This document shows, piece after piece, positions 1-8,920 of a DNA stretch of 64,000 bases. The translations under genes were made by a program, and so were the position numbers. The notes under the pieces were generated by a model that was given only the letters and a program-made list of their open reading frames with translations, had not been told where the DNA came from and ran no database searches. How positions within the stretch are numbered: position 1 is the first letter of the stretch; each line of letters opens with the position of its first letter. The stretch comes from Azospirillum brasilense (GTDB lineage: Bacteria; Pseudomonadota; Alphaproteobacteria; Azospirillales; Azospirillaceae): NCBI RefSeq assembly GCF_005222205.1, contig NZ_CP032345.1, positions 2,295,501 to 2,359,500 of the forward strand, written 5' to 3'.

Positions 1-1464
1 CACGCCCCAGGCGCGCTGGCGGCTGATGCACCAGTCCGGGCGCTGCTCGATCATCGCGCGGATGCGGTTCTCGCCCTGGGCCGGGAACCACGTCGTGTCG
101 GAGATCGCCTGCAGCGCCGTCTTGCGCAGGTCGTTCGTCTCCATGGAGATGAACCACTGCGGCGTGGTGCGGAAGATCAGCGGAGCCTTCGACCGCCAGG
201 AATGCGGGTAGCTGTGCTTGATCTTGCCCTTGGCGAGCAGCGCCCCGACCTCCTGGAAGGCCTTCAGCACGGCGCCGTTGGCCTCGCCCGGCTTGCCTTC
301 GGCGGTGTAGACGCGCAGGCCGGCGAACAGCGGGACGTGGTCGTAGTAGCGCCCGTCCTCGCCGACCGTCTGCGGCACCTCGATGCCGCTGGCCTGACCG
401 AGATGGAAGTCGTCCTCGCCATGACCCGGCGCGATGTGGACGAAGCCGGTGCCGGCGTCGGTCGTCACGAAGTCGCCGGCCAGCAGCGGCACCTTGAAGT
501 CGTAGCCGCTGCGGGTCAGCGGGTGGTGGCAGTAGCCGCCGGCCAGACGCGAGCCGGGGAAGCGGTGCAGCAGCCGCGCGTCGGCGATCTTGGTTTCCTT
601 GAAGACGCTCTCGGCCAGCGCCGTGGCGACGACCAGCCGCTCGCCGACCTCGGCGAGGCTGCCCTCCTCGACCGCCAGCACCTTGTAGGTCGCGTATTCG
701 ATGTCCTCGCCGAAGGCGATGGCGCGGTTGCCCGGCAGGGTCCAGGGGGTGGTCGTCCAGATGACGATGTTGGCGTCGTCGACCTCCGGGGCCGGCGAGC
801 CCCAGATGGCGAAGCGCGCGAAGACGGTGGTCGAGGTGTGGTCGTGGTACTCGATCTCCGCCTCGGCCAGCGCGGTCTTCTCCACCACCGACCACATGAC
901 CGGCTTGGCGCCCTTGTAGAGGCCGCCGTTCATGGCGAACTTGTGGATCTCGCGGACGATCTGCGCCTCGGCGGGCAGCGTCATGGTCAGGTACGGGTCG
1001 GCCCAGTTGCCTTCCACACCCAGGCGGCGGAACTCGCCGGCCTGGATGTCCACCCACTTCTGGGCGAACTGGCGGCACTCGGCGCGGAACTGGTTGAGCG
1101 GAACCTCGTCCTTGTCCTTGCCCTCGGCGCGGTACTTCTCCTCGATCTTCCACTCGATGGGCAGGCCGTGGCAGTCCCAGCCGGGGACGTAGTTGGAGTC
1201 GAAGCCCTGCATCTGGCGCGAGCGGACGATCACGTCCTTCAGCACCTTGTTGACGGCGTGGCCGATGTGGATGTTGCCGTTGGCGTAGGGCGGGCCGTCG
1301 TGCAGGACGAACTTCTCGCGGCCCTTCGCCGTCTCGCGCAGCCGCTGGAAGAGGCCCATGTCCTCCCAGCGCTTCAGCAGCTCCGGCTCCTTGGTGGGCA
1401 GGCCGCCGCGCATGGGGAAGTCGGTGCGGGGCAGGAAGACGGTGGACTTGTAGTCGCGGGTCAT
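1..1464 (-). CDS. ileS: isoleucyl-tRNA synthetase, N-terminal 488 residues (cut by window edge)
   Basis: Class I aminoacyl-tRNA synthetase that charges tRNA-Ile in the cytoplasm. The reading frame starts with MTRDYKSTVF and shows the class I HIGH signature in NGNIHIGHA at residues 63-71. It continues through a tryptophan-rich core (WDCHGLPIEWK) and the CP1 editing domain (VIWTTTPWTLPGNRAI). IleS is usually about 930-960 residues, so the KMSKS loop and anticodon-binding half lie beyond position 1. The order ribF, small ORF, pyrE, ileS on one strand resembles the ribF-ileS arrangement common in proteobacteria. Identification is certain from the motifs; the 3' end is missing only because of the window. 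Confidence 0.97.
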   Translation of the reverse strand, partial: MTRDYKSTVFLPRTDFPMRGGLPTKEPELLKRWEDMGLFQRLRETAKGREKFVLHDGPPYANGNIHIGHAVNKVLKDVIVRSRQMQGFDSNYVPGWDCHGLPIEWKIEEKYRAEGKDKDEVPLNQFRAECRQFAQKWVDIQAGEFRRLGVEGNWADPYLTMTLPAEAQIVREIHKFAMNGGLYKGAKPVMWSVVEKTALAEAEIEYHDHTSTTVFARFAIWGSPAPEVDDANIVIWTTTPWTLPGNRAIAFGEDIEYATYKVLAVEEGSLAEVGERLVVATALAESVFKETKIADARLLHRFPGSRLAGGYCHHPLTRSGYDFKVPLLAGDFVTTDAGTGFVHIAPGHGEDDFHLGQASGIEVPQTVGEDGRYYDHVPLFAGLRVYTAEGKPGEANGAVLKAFQEVGALLAKGKIKHSYPHSWRSKAPLIFRTTPQWFISMETNDLRKTALQAISDTTWFPAQGENRIRAMIEQRPDWCISRQRAWGV

Positions 1465-1671
1465 GTCGGGGATTTCCTGAACCTGAAGCAGAACCGTCGG
1501 GCGGCAGCGGTCAGGCCCCCGACGCACGCACAAACGAGGCGGTCCCGGCCCCCCTCAGGAGGCCGGGTTGGTAATTCGCGCCATACGCGCCATGACCCAC
1601 GCCGGATGCAGCATCGCGCGGGATATTAGCGGTGTGGGCGGTGCGGTCAAGGCGCGGCGCCTCCGGGTGCG

Positions 1672-2367
1672 TCAGTCGAAGCTCGCCTTGCCGCCGTGGG
1701 CGGCGGACCAGGTGACCGGGTCGTTCAGGAACTTCTCGACTTCCGACAGAGTGTTCTCGTCGAAGTACCGGTTCTCGCGGGCGACCTTCAGCACGTCCCA
1801 CCAGGTGCACAGCTCGTGCAGGCGGACGCCGATGCGGTCCATGTTGGTCTTCGACTGCGGGAAGATGCCGTAATGGAAGATCACGAAGCTGTCGGTCACC
1901 GTGGCGCCGCCGTTGCGCAGCGCCGTGACGAAGTTCTCCTTGCTCTTGCCGTCGGTGGCGAGATCCTCGACCAGGATGACCCGCTGCCCCTCGGTCAGCA
2001 CGCCCTCGATCTGGGCGTTGCGCCCGAAGCCCTTCGGCTTCTTGCGGACATACTGCATGGGCAGTTCCAGCCGCTCGGCGATCCAGGCGGCGAAGGGGAT
2101 GCCCGCCGTCTCGCCGCCGGCCACCGCGTCGATGCTCTCGTAGCCGATCTCGCGCTCGATGGTCTGCACGGCGAAGTCCATCAGAGCCTTGCGGGCGCGC
2201 GGGAAGGACACGATGCGCCGGCAGTCGGTGTAGACCGGGCTCGCCCAGCCGGAGGTGAAGATGAAGGGCGTCTCGGCGTTGAAATGCAGCGCCTTGATTT
2301 CCAGCAGGATCTTCGCGGCGGTGGCGGCAATTGTGGCCCGGTCGGGCAGGGCAGCGGCGGTGGTCAT
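1672..2367 (-). CDS. pyrE: orotate phosphoribosyltransferase
   Basis: Converts orotate plus PRPP to orotidine 5'-monophosphate in de novo pyrimidine synthesis. The 231-residue protein has the PRPP-binding signature [14 protein letters not shown] at residues 130-143 and an upstream substrate segment [17 protein letters not shown]. Length suits the long alphaproteobacterial PyrE type. It lies between the 58-aa gene and ileS on the same strand, with about 200 bases to the ileS start. The ATG at 2367 precedes [11 protein letters not shown] see no frameshift or missing catalytic residue. Confidence 0.96.
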   Translation of the reverse strand: MTTAAALPDRATIAATAAKILLEIKALHFNAETPFIFTSGWASPVYTDCRRIVSFPRARKALMDFAVQTIEREIGYESIDAVAGGETAGIPFAAWIAERLELPMQYVRKKPKGFGRNAQIEGVLTEGQRVILVEDLATDGKSKENFVTALRNGGATVTDSFVIFHYGIFPQSKTNMDRIGVRLHELCTWWDVLKVARENRYFDENTLSEVEKFLNDPVTWSAAHGGKASFD

Positions 2368-2455
2368 GGCCTAACGGCTCCCAGGGAGGCTCAAACTGCC
2401 CCGTGTGTAGCCCCCCGGCGTGCGAATCGCAATGGGGCGGGCTTACCCTGCGCCG

Positions 2456-2632
2456 TCACTTTCCCGGCAGCGCCAGCGTGATGCAGCGGGTCAGCACCGG
2501 GTTGCCGGTCATCTCGCGGTAGGCCTGGACGATGGCGGGCTCGGCGGCCTTGCATTGCTCCATCGTCTGGAACTCGATGGTGGTCGGGCCGCCCTGGTTC
2601 AGGATGAAGAGCAGCAGGATCACGCGGTCCAT
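2456..2632 (-). CDS. small conserved-looking hypothetical protein (58 aa)
   Basis: A 58-residue frame begins MDRVILLLFILNQGG and ends CITLALPGK. It starts six bases after the ribF stop, which suggests translation from the same message. The first 12 residues are hydrophobic and could act as a signal or membrane segment. Two cysteines (C27, C50) could pair if it is exported. The 'EFQTMEQCKAAEPAI' stretch resembles small exported proteobacterial proteins with a 'sMeqCe.A' pattern, but I recognise no family. Function unknown; reality supported by position, codon use and tight spacing. Confidence 0.6.
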   Translation of the reverse strand: MDRVILLLFILNQGGPTTIEFQTMEQCKAAEPAIVQAYREMTGNPVLTRCITLALPGK

Positions 2633-2638
2633 CGTCGC

Positions 2639-3595
2639 TCAGCCTTCCGACCGCGGTTCCCGGGCCAGCACGGCGCGGGCGGCGGCGGCGTCCTGGACGA
2701 TCTGGTCCTTCAGCTCGTTGAAGCTGCCGAACTTGCGCTCCGGCCGCAGGAACTCGATGAGCTGCACGCGCAGGTGCTGGCCGTAGAGGTCGCCGTCGAA
2801 GTCGAGGATGTGGGTCTCCAGCCGCTCCACCGTTCCGCCCACGGTCGGGCGGCGGCCCAGGTTGGCGACGCCGTTGCGCCAGACCGTGCCCGCTCCCTGG
2901 TCCACCCCGGTGCGCACCGCGTAGACGCCGAAGGCGGGACGCAGATAGTCGGCCAGCTCGACGTTGGCGGTGGGGAAGCCGATGGTGCGGCCCTTGTGGT
3001 CGCCATGCTCCACGCGCCCCTCGATCTCCCAGGGGGAGCCGAGCAGCCGGGCGGCCTCGCGCGGGTTGCCGGCGACCAGCGCGTCGCGAACGCGGGTGGA
3101 GGAATAGACGCCGTCCGCGTCGTCGGCCACCGGCCCGACCTCGGTCACGCCGAAGCCGTGGACCGCGCCGGCTTGGCGCAACAGGGCGGGGTCGCCGCCG
3201 CGGCCGTGCCCGAACAGGAAGTCGTAGCCGCAGACGACGTGCCGCACGCCAAGCCCGGCCACCAGATACTCCTGGATGAAGGCGTCGGCGGTCTTGTGCA
3301 GGAAGCTCTCGTCGAAATGGCAGACGAACAGCAGGTCGACCCCCAGCGCCTCGATGTGGCGGGCCTTGACGCGGAAGGGCGACAGGCGGAAGGGGGCGTC
3401 GGCGGGGCGGAAGACCGAGCGGGGATGCGGCTCGAAGGTCATCACCGCCGAGGGCGCGCCGAGATCGCGGGCGATCCGCTGGGCGGTGGCGATCACCGCC
3501 TGATGGCCGCGGTGCACCCCGTCGAAGTTGCCCAGGGCGACGACGGCCCCACGGGCGTCCTCCGGCAGGTCGGCGGTGTGTCGGAACAATCGCAT
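2639..3595 (-). CDS. ribF: bifunctional riboflavin kinase / FAD synthetase
   Basis: Phosphorylates riboflavin to FMN and adenylates FMN to FAD. The 318-residue protein has an N-terminal nucleotidyltransferase domain with GNFDGVHRGHQ at residues 22-32. Its C-terminal riboflavin kinase domain carries GRTIGFPTANVEL around residue 205 and ends in the EFLRPERKF segment. Length matches bacterial RibF (about 310). It sits upstream of pyrE and ileS on the minus strand, and the 58-aa gene follows after six bases. The ATG at 3595 is the only start that preserves the domain start MRLFRHTADLPED. Confidence 0.97.
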   Translation of the reverse strand: MRLFRHTADLPEDARGAVVALGNFDGVHRGHQAVIATAQRIARDLGAPSAVMTFEPHPRSVFRPADAPFRLSPFRVKARHIEALGVDLLFVCHFDESFLHKTADAFIQEYLVAGLGVRHVVCGYDFLFGHGRGGDPALLRQAGAVHGFGVTEVGPVADDADGVYSSTRVRDALVAGNPREAARLLGSPWEIEGRVEHGDHKGRTIGFPTANVELADYLRPAFGVYAVRTGVDQGAGTVWRNGVANLGRRPTVGGTVERLETHILDFDGDLYGQHLRVQLIEFLRPERKFGSFNELKDQIVQDAAAARAVLAREPRSEG

Positions 3596-3760
3596 GCGTC
3601 ACGCCCTGATGGTCTGCGGGCCGCGGACGGCCCCCGGAAACGATGGCGGCCCGCCGGGGCGGGCCATGCCATGGGCGTCTTATATAGACCGGAGCCGGCG
3701 CGTGGTCTACGCACCGGCGACCGGCAAGTCATTTCACTTGTTAAAGGCTTCCCTGCAGGA

Positions 3761-4210
3761 TCAGCCGCGCGACGGAACCATCAGCAGGGCCTCGCCCTCG
3801 ATCACCACCGTCTCGCCGACGGTGCAGACCGTGCGGACGACGGCGCGGCGCTTCTCCGGGATGATCTCGGTGACGGTGGCGCGGGCGGTCACCGTGTCGC
3901 CGGCGCGGACCGGCGCCTTGAAGCGCACGGTCTGGCTCATGTAGATGGCGCCCGGGCCCGGCAGCTTGGTGCCGAGGACGGCGGAGATGAAGCTGACGCT
4001 CAGCATGCCGTGGGCGATGCGGCCCTGGAACATGGTGCCGCTGGCGTATTCCTGGTTCAGGTGGACCGGGTTGGTGTCGCCGGAGATGCCGGCGAACAGC
4101 ACGATGTCCGCTTCGGTAACCGTCTTCGCGAAGGACGCCGTCATGCCGACGGTCAAATCCTCGATGCAGTGGCCCTCGTTGTCCTTCAGGACTTGGCGAA
4201 CATCATCCAT
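3761..4210 (-). CDS. MaoC-family enoyl-CoA hydratase (PhaJ-like)
   Basis: A hot-dog-fold hydratase of 149 residues, likely (R)-specific on enoyl-CoA. The hydratase-2 motif is visible in FAGISGDTNPVHLNQEYA (about residues 40-57), with the Asp and His expected for catalysis, followed by GRIAHGMLSVSF. The ATG at 4210 is chosen because AAAGGAA lies seven bases before it; a longer frame to 4522 has no such site. PhaJ-type enzymes feed beta-oxidation intermediates into PHB synthesis, which fits the two phasin genes farther along. A generic MaoC dehydratase is the alternative. A TGC-N3-GCA palindrome at 4278-4286 lies upstream. Confidence 0.85.
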   Translation of the reverse strand: MDDVRQVLKDNEGHCIEDLTVGMTASFAKTVTEADIVLFAGISGDTNPVHLNQEYASGTMFQGRIAHGMLSVSFISAVLGTKLPGPGAIYMSQTVRFKAPVRAGDTVTARATVTEIIPEKRRAVVRTVCTVGETVVIEGEALLMVPSRG

Positions 4211-4564
4211 ACCGCGGTTCCTTTTCATCAAGCACCGGCCGGGCGGTGCGACAACACGTATGGTGCAACGCGATATATGCACTGCAACCACGTGATGGCA
4301 ACACGACTCGCCTGAAAAAGTGAAAAAACCGCTAACCTCTTTCGAAAGAGGAGGCAGTGGAGGCGTCCTGCCTATTTCCTCCGGTCTGGCGATTTCAGTC
4401 CCGTGACAGTAAAAGTGCGGAGCGGCTCCAGTTAATATGTACACTGACAATTCGGCCTGCTGCACCGCGGAATACGGGGCGACTCGGGGCCGGACGGCTT
4501 GACTTCGCGTCGCCGCGGCCAACCGTCACCTCTTATCCCCCCGAACCGCGACGGAACCCGACCC
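4211..4564. other. divergent intergenic region, no gene seen
   Basis: The 354 bases between the divergent hydratase and SDR genes hold no convincing frame. Visible elements are a perfect 16-bp palindrome cctctttcgaaagagg at 4336-4351 and a TGC-ACT-GCA palindrome at 4278-4286. The A-rich patch around 4313-4330 is unusual for this GC-rich DNA and probably marks promoter sequence. Confidence 0.5.
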
Positions 4565-5386
4565 ATGCCCCACCGCTTCGCGCTGGTCACCGGCGGCACC
4601 TCCGGCATCGGCGCCGGCTTCGCCCGCGCCCTGTCCGCCGACACCGGCCTCCTGCTGGCCGCCCGCAACGCCGAGGCCCTCAACACCGCCAAGACGGAGC
4701 TGGAGGCCGCCGGGCGCCGGGTGGAGGTGCTGGCCACCGACCTGACCACCGACGCGGGGCGGAACGCCCTGATCCAGAAGGCGGAAACGCTTGAGATCGA
4801 CCTGCTCATCAACAACGCCGGGTCCGGCGCCTTCGGGCCGGTGCTCGACAACAGCCCGGAGGCGGAGCGCACGACGGTGGAGCTGAACGTGGTGGCGACG
4901 ACGGTGCTGACCCGCGCGCTGCTGCCCGGCATGATCGAGCGGGCGGCCCGCGACGGGCGGCGGGCCGGGCTGATCCTGCTGTCGAGCACGGCGGCCTTCC
5001 AGCCGATCCCGTTCCTCGGGACCTACTGCGCCAGCAAGAGCTTCGTCCTGGCCTATGGCGAGGCGCTGGCGACGGAGCTGAAGCGCAAGCCGGTCGATGT
5101 GCTGGTCCTGTGTCCCGGCGCCACCCGCACCGCCTTCGGCAATCGGGCCGGCTTCGCCCTGAACGCCCTGCCGGGGGCCGCCGATCCGCTGGATGTGGCG
5201 CGGGAGGGGTTGCAGGCGCTGGGGCGCCGCACGGTGCATGTGCACGGCTTCGGCACCCGCAACATGCTGCGCCCCTTCCTGTGGTCGCGCCATGCGGCCT
5301 CGGACGGGCTGGGCGCGCTGCTGGCCGCCTTCGACCGCGGCCAGCGCGCGCGCAGGACCGTCCGTCCGCCGCGCGGAGGGGCTTAG
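4565..5386 (+). CDS. short-chain dehydrogenase/reductase
   Basis: NAD(P)-dependent oxidoreductase of the classical SDR family, 273 residues, substrate unknown. It shows the Rossmann glycine motif [10 protein letters not shown] near residue 9, the NNAGSG motif near residue 80, and the catalytic Ser plus YCASK motif (residues about 140-160). '[19 protein letters not shown]' resembles the YqjQ/DltE-like branch that acts on lipid-linked or carbonyl substrates. The ATG at 4565 places the glycine motif at the normal distance from the N-terminus. It is convergent with the RlpA-like gene, overlapping it by four bases. Confidence 0.9.
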   Translation: MPHRFALVTGGTSGIGAGFARALSADTGLLLAARNAEALNTAKTELEAAGRRVEVLATDLTTDAGRNALIQKAETLEIDLLINNAGSGAFGPVLDNSPEAERTTVELNVVATTVLTRALLPGMIERAARDGRRAGLILLSSTAAFQPIPFLGTYCASKSFVLAYGEALATELKRKPVDVLVLCPGATRTAFGNRAGFALNALPGAADPLDVAREGLQALGRRTVHVHGFGTRNMLRPFLWSRHAASDGLGALLAAFDRGQRARRTVRPPRGGA

Positions 5387-6012
5387 CGGTCGGACCCCGA
5401 ACCGCTCTGCCGGTCGGCGCCGGACGATCCGGCCCCCGACGATCCGGAGAGCGCGGCGCCGTTGCCCTTCTTCTCGGACCCGGGCTGTTCGGCGACCTGG
5501 GTCTTGTCCGCCTTCTCGGCCTTGGCCTCGACCTTCTCCTTGACGGCTTCGGTCGGCTGTTCGGACGGCTTGGCCTCGACCCGCACGGGGGCCACGCCGT
5601 CCTCGATCATGTCGAGCTGCTTGGCGGCCTTCTTCGACAGGTCGATGACCCGCCCGTCCACATAGGGGCCGCGGTCGTTGACGATGACGTCAACGCTCTT
5701 GCCGTTGTCCTGGTTGGTCACGGTGACTTTGCTGCCCAGCGGCAGCTCGCGCGAGGCCGCGGTCGGCTTGTTCTGGTCGAAGCGCTCGCCGCTGGCCGTC
5801 TTCTTGCCGTGGAACGAGCCGCCGTAGAAGGACGCCTCGCCCTCATGGACGATCACCGGCTCGCCCTCGTCCGTGCGCTCCACGGCGATCGGCGGCACCG
5901 ACGCGTCCTTGGGGCTTTGCGATTTGGAGGAGGGCTGGGCCTGGGCGGCCATGGGGGACAAGGTCAGGGACAGGGCGCAGAGCGCCATGGACAGTTTACG
6001 CGCCATGTGCAT
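5383..6012 (-). CDS. RlpA-like septal ring / double-psi barrel protein
   Basis: Exported protein of the RlpA family, whose members bind or cleave denuded peptidoglycan glycan strands. The N-terminus ([18 protein letters not shown]) with MAAQAQ forms a signal peptide without a lipobox Cys. The double-psi beta-barrel follows: [19 protein letters not shown], then [21 protein letters not shown] and [11 protein letters not shown]. The C-terminal ~75 residues are Lys/Glu- and Ser/Gly-rich and replace a SPOR domain. The start at 6012 is chosen because GGAGGT lies eight bases upstream; the ATG at 6006 is an alternative. Catalytic activity is not proven by sequence. Confidence 0.87.
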   Translation of the reverse strand: MHMARKLSMALCALSLTLSPMAAQAQPSSKSQSPKDASVPPIAVERTDEGEPVIVHEGEASFYGGSFHGKKTASGERFDQNKPTAASRELPLGSKVTVTNQDNGKSVDVIVNDRGPYVDGRVIDLSKKAAKQLDMIEDGVAPVRVEAKPSEQPTEAVKEKVEAKAEKADKTQVAEQPGSEKKGNGAALSGSSGAGSSGADRQSGSGSDR

Positions 6013-6153
6013 TCGAATGTACCTCCCATCGGTCCTGGACAACATCCGGGGTAGCGTGGCGGTTCCACCGGATGGCCGGCCCCGCCGCCGGGCGCTGGAC
6101 CCGCCCGGTGCGTTGATGCTTCAATCGTCCCGTCAGCGAGGGAGAGCGCAGGA

Positions 6154-7095
6154 ATGGCCGTGAGCGTGGCGGATCTGGGTGTGGAGCCACGATTCGGCTG
6201 GGTGACGATGGGGGACGGGACCCGGCTGCGCACCGCCCATTGGGCGGCCACCGCCGCCACCCCGCGCGGCACCGCGCTGCTGCTGACCGGCCGCGCGGAG
6301 TTCATCGAGAAATACGCCGAGACGGCGGGGGAAATGCTCGCCCGCGGCTTCGAGGTCTTCGCCTTCGACTGGCGCAACCAGGGCCTGTCCGACCGGCCCC
6401 TGCCCAACCGCCAGATCCATCACCTGGACAGCTTCGACACGCTGGCCGGCGATCTCGACGAGGTGGTGGAGCGGCTGGTGAGGCCGCGGCAACGTGGGCC
6501 GCTGCTGCTGGTCGCCCACAGCATGGGCGGGCTGGTCGCCCTGATGGCTCTGCTGCGCAACCCGGCCCTGTGCGACGCGGCGGTGCTGACGGCGCCAATG
6601 TTCGACATCTTCACCGGCCCGGTGCCGCGCCGCATGGCGGTCTGGCTGGCCGAGCGCCTCTGCGCCCGCGGGCGGGCCGCCGAATACGCCTTCGGCCAGC
6701 ACGACTACGACCCGGTGGAGGGGCTGTTCACCCCGGTCAACCCGATCACCTCCGACCCCCGCCGCTACGCCACCTACCACGACGCCTTCCGCGACCGGCC
6801 CGAGCTGCGGGTGGGCGGGGTCAGCTTCGGCTGGGTGCGGGCGGCCCTGCGCGCCGCCGACCACATCCGCTTCACCGCGCCGCTGGAGCGGGTGACGACT
6901 CCCATCCTGCTGTTGAGCGCCCCGGCCGACGCCATTGTCCGCTCGGAGTCGCACCGGCTCGCCGCTGCCCGGCTGGGCAACGCCGTGCTGAAGGAGCATC
7001 CCGACGCCAAGCACGAGCTGCTGATGGAGCGTGACGACATCCGCGAGCGGGTGTGGGCCGACGTCGACGCCTTTCTGGCCGCCCTGCATCTGTAG
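6154..7095 (+). CDS. alpha/beta hydrolase (lysophospholipase / monoglyceride lipase type)
   Basis: A 313-residue serine hydrolase of the Hydrolase_4 / PldB-like group. The nucleophile elbow is AHSMGG (about residues 122-127), the acid lies in LLSAPADAIV, and the His in DAKHELL near residue 289. The substrate is probably a monoacylglycerol or lysophospholipid, by family resemblance. No signal peptide, so cytoplasmic. It is divergent from the RlpA-like gene. The TAG stop lies inside a 15-bp unit that is tandemly duplicated just downstream (7086-7115). Confidence 0.88.
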   Translation: MAVSVADLGVEPRFGWVTMGDGTRLRTAHWAATAATPRGTALLLTGRAEFIEKYAETAGEMLARGFEVFAFDWRNQGLSDRPLPNRQIHHLDSFDTLAGDLDEVVERLVRPRQRGPLLLVAHSMGGLVALMALLRNPALCDAAVLTAPMFDIFTGPVPRRMAVWLAERLCARGRAAEYAFGQHDYDPVEGLFTPVNPITSDPRRYATYHDAFRDRPELRVGGVSFGWVRAALRAADHIRFTAPLERVTTPILLLSAPADAIVRSESHRLAAARLGNAVLKEHPDAKHELLMERDDIRERVWADVDAFLAALHL

Positions 7096-7115
7096 GTCGG
7101 GCATCTGTAGGCCGG
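7086..7115 (+). repeat. 15-bp tandem duplication containing the hydrolase stop codon
   Basis: Two adjacent copies of gcatctgtagg(t/c)cgg lie at 7086-7100 and 7101-7115 with one mismatch. The first carries the TAG stop of the hydrolase gene at 7093-7095, so the stop region is duplicated. Similar events occur at 42991-43031 and 59616-59656. Confidence 0.85.
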
Positions 7116-7201
7116 GCTGTGCTAGGTCCTTGGCGCGGGCGCCCGCGCGCCCACATGAGGGACGCTTTGCGCCTGCTTCTCTGCTCAAGGGTCTGCCTTC
7201 C

Positions 7202-8215
7202 ATGTCCGATTTCTGGAAAGAGTCCGGTTTCCATCTGCTGACGCGCGACGCCGACGGCTGGCTGGCGGTCACGCCGGACTTCCTGCGCGCCTATCTGATG
7301 CGGCCGGAGATGCGCCCGCCCGAGGACGCCTGCGAGACCGAGCACACGCTGTTCGCCGGCCTGCTCGACGATCCCGCCCGCCCCGTGCCGCCGGGCATGG
7401 TGGAGGCGCTGGCCGACGCGGACGCGCGGGAGAACTGGGCGGTCTGGCTGGGCTTCCGTGACCGGCTGCTCGCCGCCGGCACGGTGGAGGGCTGCTACCT
7501 CCGCCTGTTCCGCGAGGGCGCGCGGGGCGTGCCGGGGCTGTTCATCGACCAGATGGCCCACGTGATCCTGCGCAACCTTTTGGACGGCACGCCGTCGGGC
7601 CTGCGGGCGCGGGCGGGCGAGCTGTTCTTCCGGCCCCAGACGGTGTCGGTGGACGACGGGCGGGTCCGGCTGGCCGACAGCGAGACGGTGGAGATGCTGG
7701 CCGCGACCGGCGGCTTCGGCAGCCTGGGCCGGCTGGTGGTGGAGGCCGGGACCGCCCCGCGCTCCGTCGATCTCGACATCCTCGACGAGACCAACCACTC
7801 CCGCTACTGGGAGCGCGACTCGCGGCACGACACCGTGCTGGACGCGACCTTCGCCGCGGCCGGTCTCGACGCGCTGTGCCGCGTCCTGGAAGGGTGGGTG
7901 AAGCATTTCCTGGGGGTGGCGGTGTCGATCCATCCCGTGCAGCGGATCAGCGACGAGCGCTGGGTCTGGCATGTCGGGCTGGATGGGGAGGCCACGGCGA
8001 TCCTCAACGACCTCTACAACGGGGCCGAGGTGGGGGAGGAGCGGCTGGCCCGCATCCTGTCGCTGTTCCGGCTGGAGTTCGCCGATCCCGCGGCGATGCG
8101 CGCCGACATCGCCGGACGGCCCGTCTATCTGGCCCTGGCGATGACCGCCGACCGCAAGCTGCGCCTGAAGCCGCAGAATCTGCTGGTCAACCTGCCGCTG
8201 TCGCAGATGAACTGA
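7202..8215 (+). CDS. DUF6352 family protein
   Basis: A 337-residue cytoplasmic protein starting MSDFWKESGFHLLTRD. The N-terminus (FWKESGFHLL...LRAYLMRPEMRPPEDACETE) and the central FIDQMAHVILRNLLDG block match the DUF6352 family, which is found mainly in alpha- and betaproteobacteria and has no known function. There is no signal peptide or membrane segment. It follows the hydrolase gene on the same strand after about 100 bases, so co-transcription is possible. An ATG-less extension upstream is open but lacks a better start. Confidence 0.8.
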   Translation: MSDFWKESGFHLLTRDADGWLAVTPDFLRAYLMRPEMRPPEDACETEHTLFAGLLDDPARPVPPGMVEALADADARENWAVWLGFRDRLLAAGTVEGCYLRLFREGARGVPGLFIDQMAHVILRNLLDGTPSGLRARAGELFFRPQTVSVDDGRVRLADSETVEMLAATGGFGSLGRLVVEAGTAPRSVDLDILDETNHSRYWERDSRHDTVLDATFAAAGLDALCRVLEGWVKHFLGVAVSIHPVQRISDERWVWHVGLDGEATAILNDLYNGAEVGEERLARILSLFRLEFADPAAMRADIAGRPVYLALAMTADRKLRLKPQNLLVNLPLSQMN

Positions 8216-8313
8216 CCGGCAATCCTATAACCATACTGTCAGTGTGACCATCTGCCGCCCCGGCTGCGGGTGGGCGGTGGATTATAAGGATGTTTCCTGA
8301 AGGGGGAAACGTC

Positions 8314-8778
8314 ATGCAATTAAACACAACGCAGCCGAAGACGACGAAGCCGAACCTTGCTGACCCGCGTTGGGAAACGATGGCGTGGCAGGACGGCTTC
8401 GGCGTCGGGAATGCCGTGATCGACGCCGACCACAAGCGCCTGTTCGAGCTGTTCAACGAATTCGTCACCGCGGTGAACGAGTTCCGCGCCGACAGCGAGA
8501 TCCAGGACGTGCTGAGGGACCTGCTCGACTACACCGACACCCATTTCGACCGGGAAGAGACGCTGATGCGCGAGCACGGCTATCCCGACTACACCGCCCA
8601 CAAGGCGTTGCACGACAGCTTCGTCCGCCAGCTTCACGACGTGAACAGCGCGCTGGACGCGGGTGGGGAGAAGGGGGCCTTCGTGCTGGGCTTCCTCGCC
8701 AAATGGCTGTCCGGCCACATTCTGGGCGTGGACACCAAGCTGGGCGCCTACCTGCGCGAGCGCGGGGTGGAGGCGTAG
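8314..8778 (+). CDS. bacteriohemerythrin
   Basis: Single-domain O2-binding di-iron protein of 154 residues. The four-helix hemerythrin ligands are visible: the N-terminal DADHKRLFE, then HFDREE, the HKALHDSF pair, and the C-terminal HILGVDTKL. It probably stores or delivers oxygen, or reports on it, in the cytoplasm. The start at 8314 is preferred because GGGGGAA lies five bases upstream; the ATG at 8290 lacks spacing for a ribosome site. A second bacteriohemerythrin (13781) and a hemerythrin-tailed chemoreceptor (51962) occur in this window. Confidence 0.93.
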   Translation: MQLNTTQPKTTKPNLADPRWETMAWQDGFGVGNAVIDADHKRLFELFNEFVTAVNEFRADSEIQDVLRDLLDYTDTHFDREETLMREHGYPDYTAHKALHDSFVRQLHDVNSALDAGGEKGAFVLGFLAKWLSGHILGVDTKLGAYLRERGVEA

Positions 8779-8787
8779 GCCTTAATA

Positions 8788-8905
8788 ACCCTCTTCCCCT
8801 GGGGCGAGGGTGGCCCGGAAGGCCGGTGAGGGGGGCGCTTTTGCCGGACGCACTGCCACGCGCACCGCCCTCACCCTGACCCTCTCCCCAGGGGGGAGAG
8901 GGAAT
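8788..8905. repeat. REP-like intergenic palindrome (ccctc.../...gaggg family)
   Basis: The stretch between the hemerythrin and PRC-barrel genes contains inverted arms of the type ccctcttcccctgggg / ccctctccccagggg, with an inner ggtggcccggaaggcc / ccctcaccctgaccc part. Related elements occur near 29465-29545, 35822-35918 and 44120-44262, always between genes. It may also serve as a bidirectional terminator. Confidence 0.65.
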
Positions 8906-8920
8906 ATGGATGTTCGCGCG

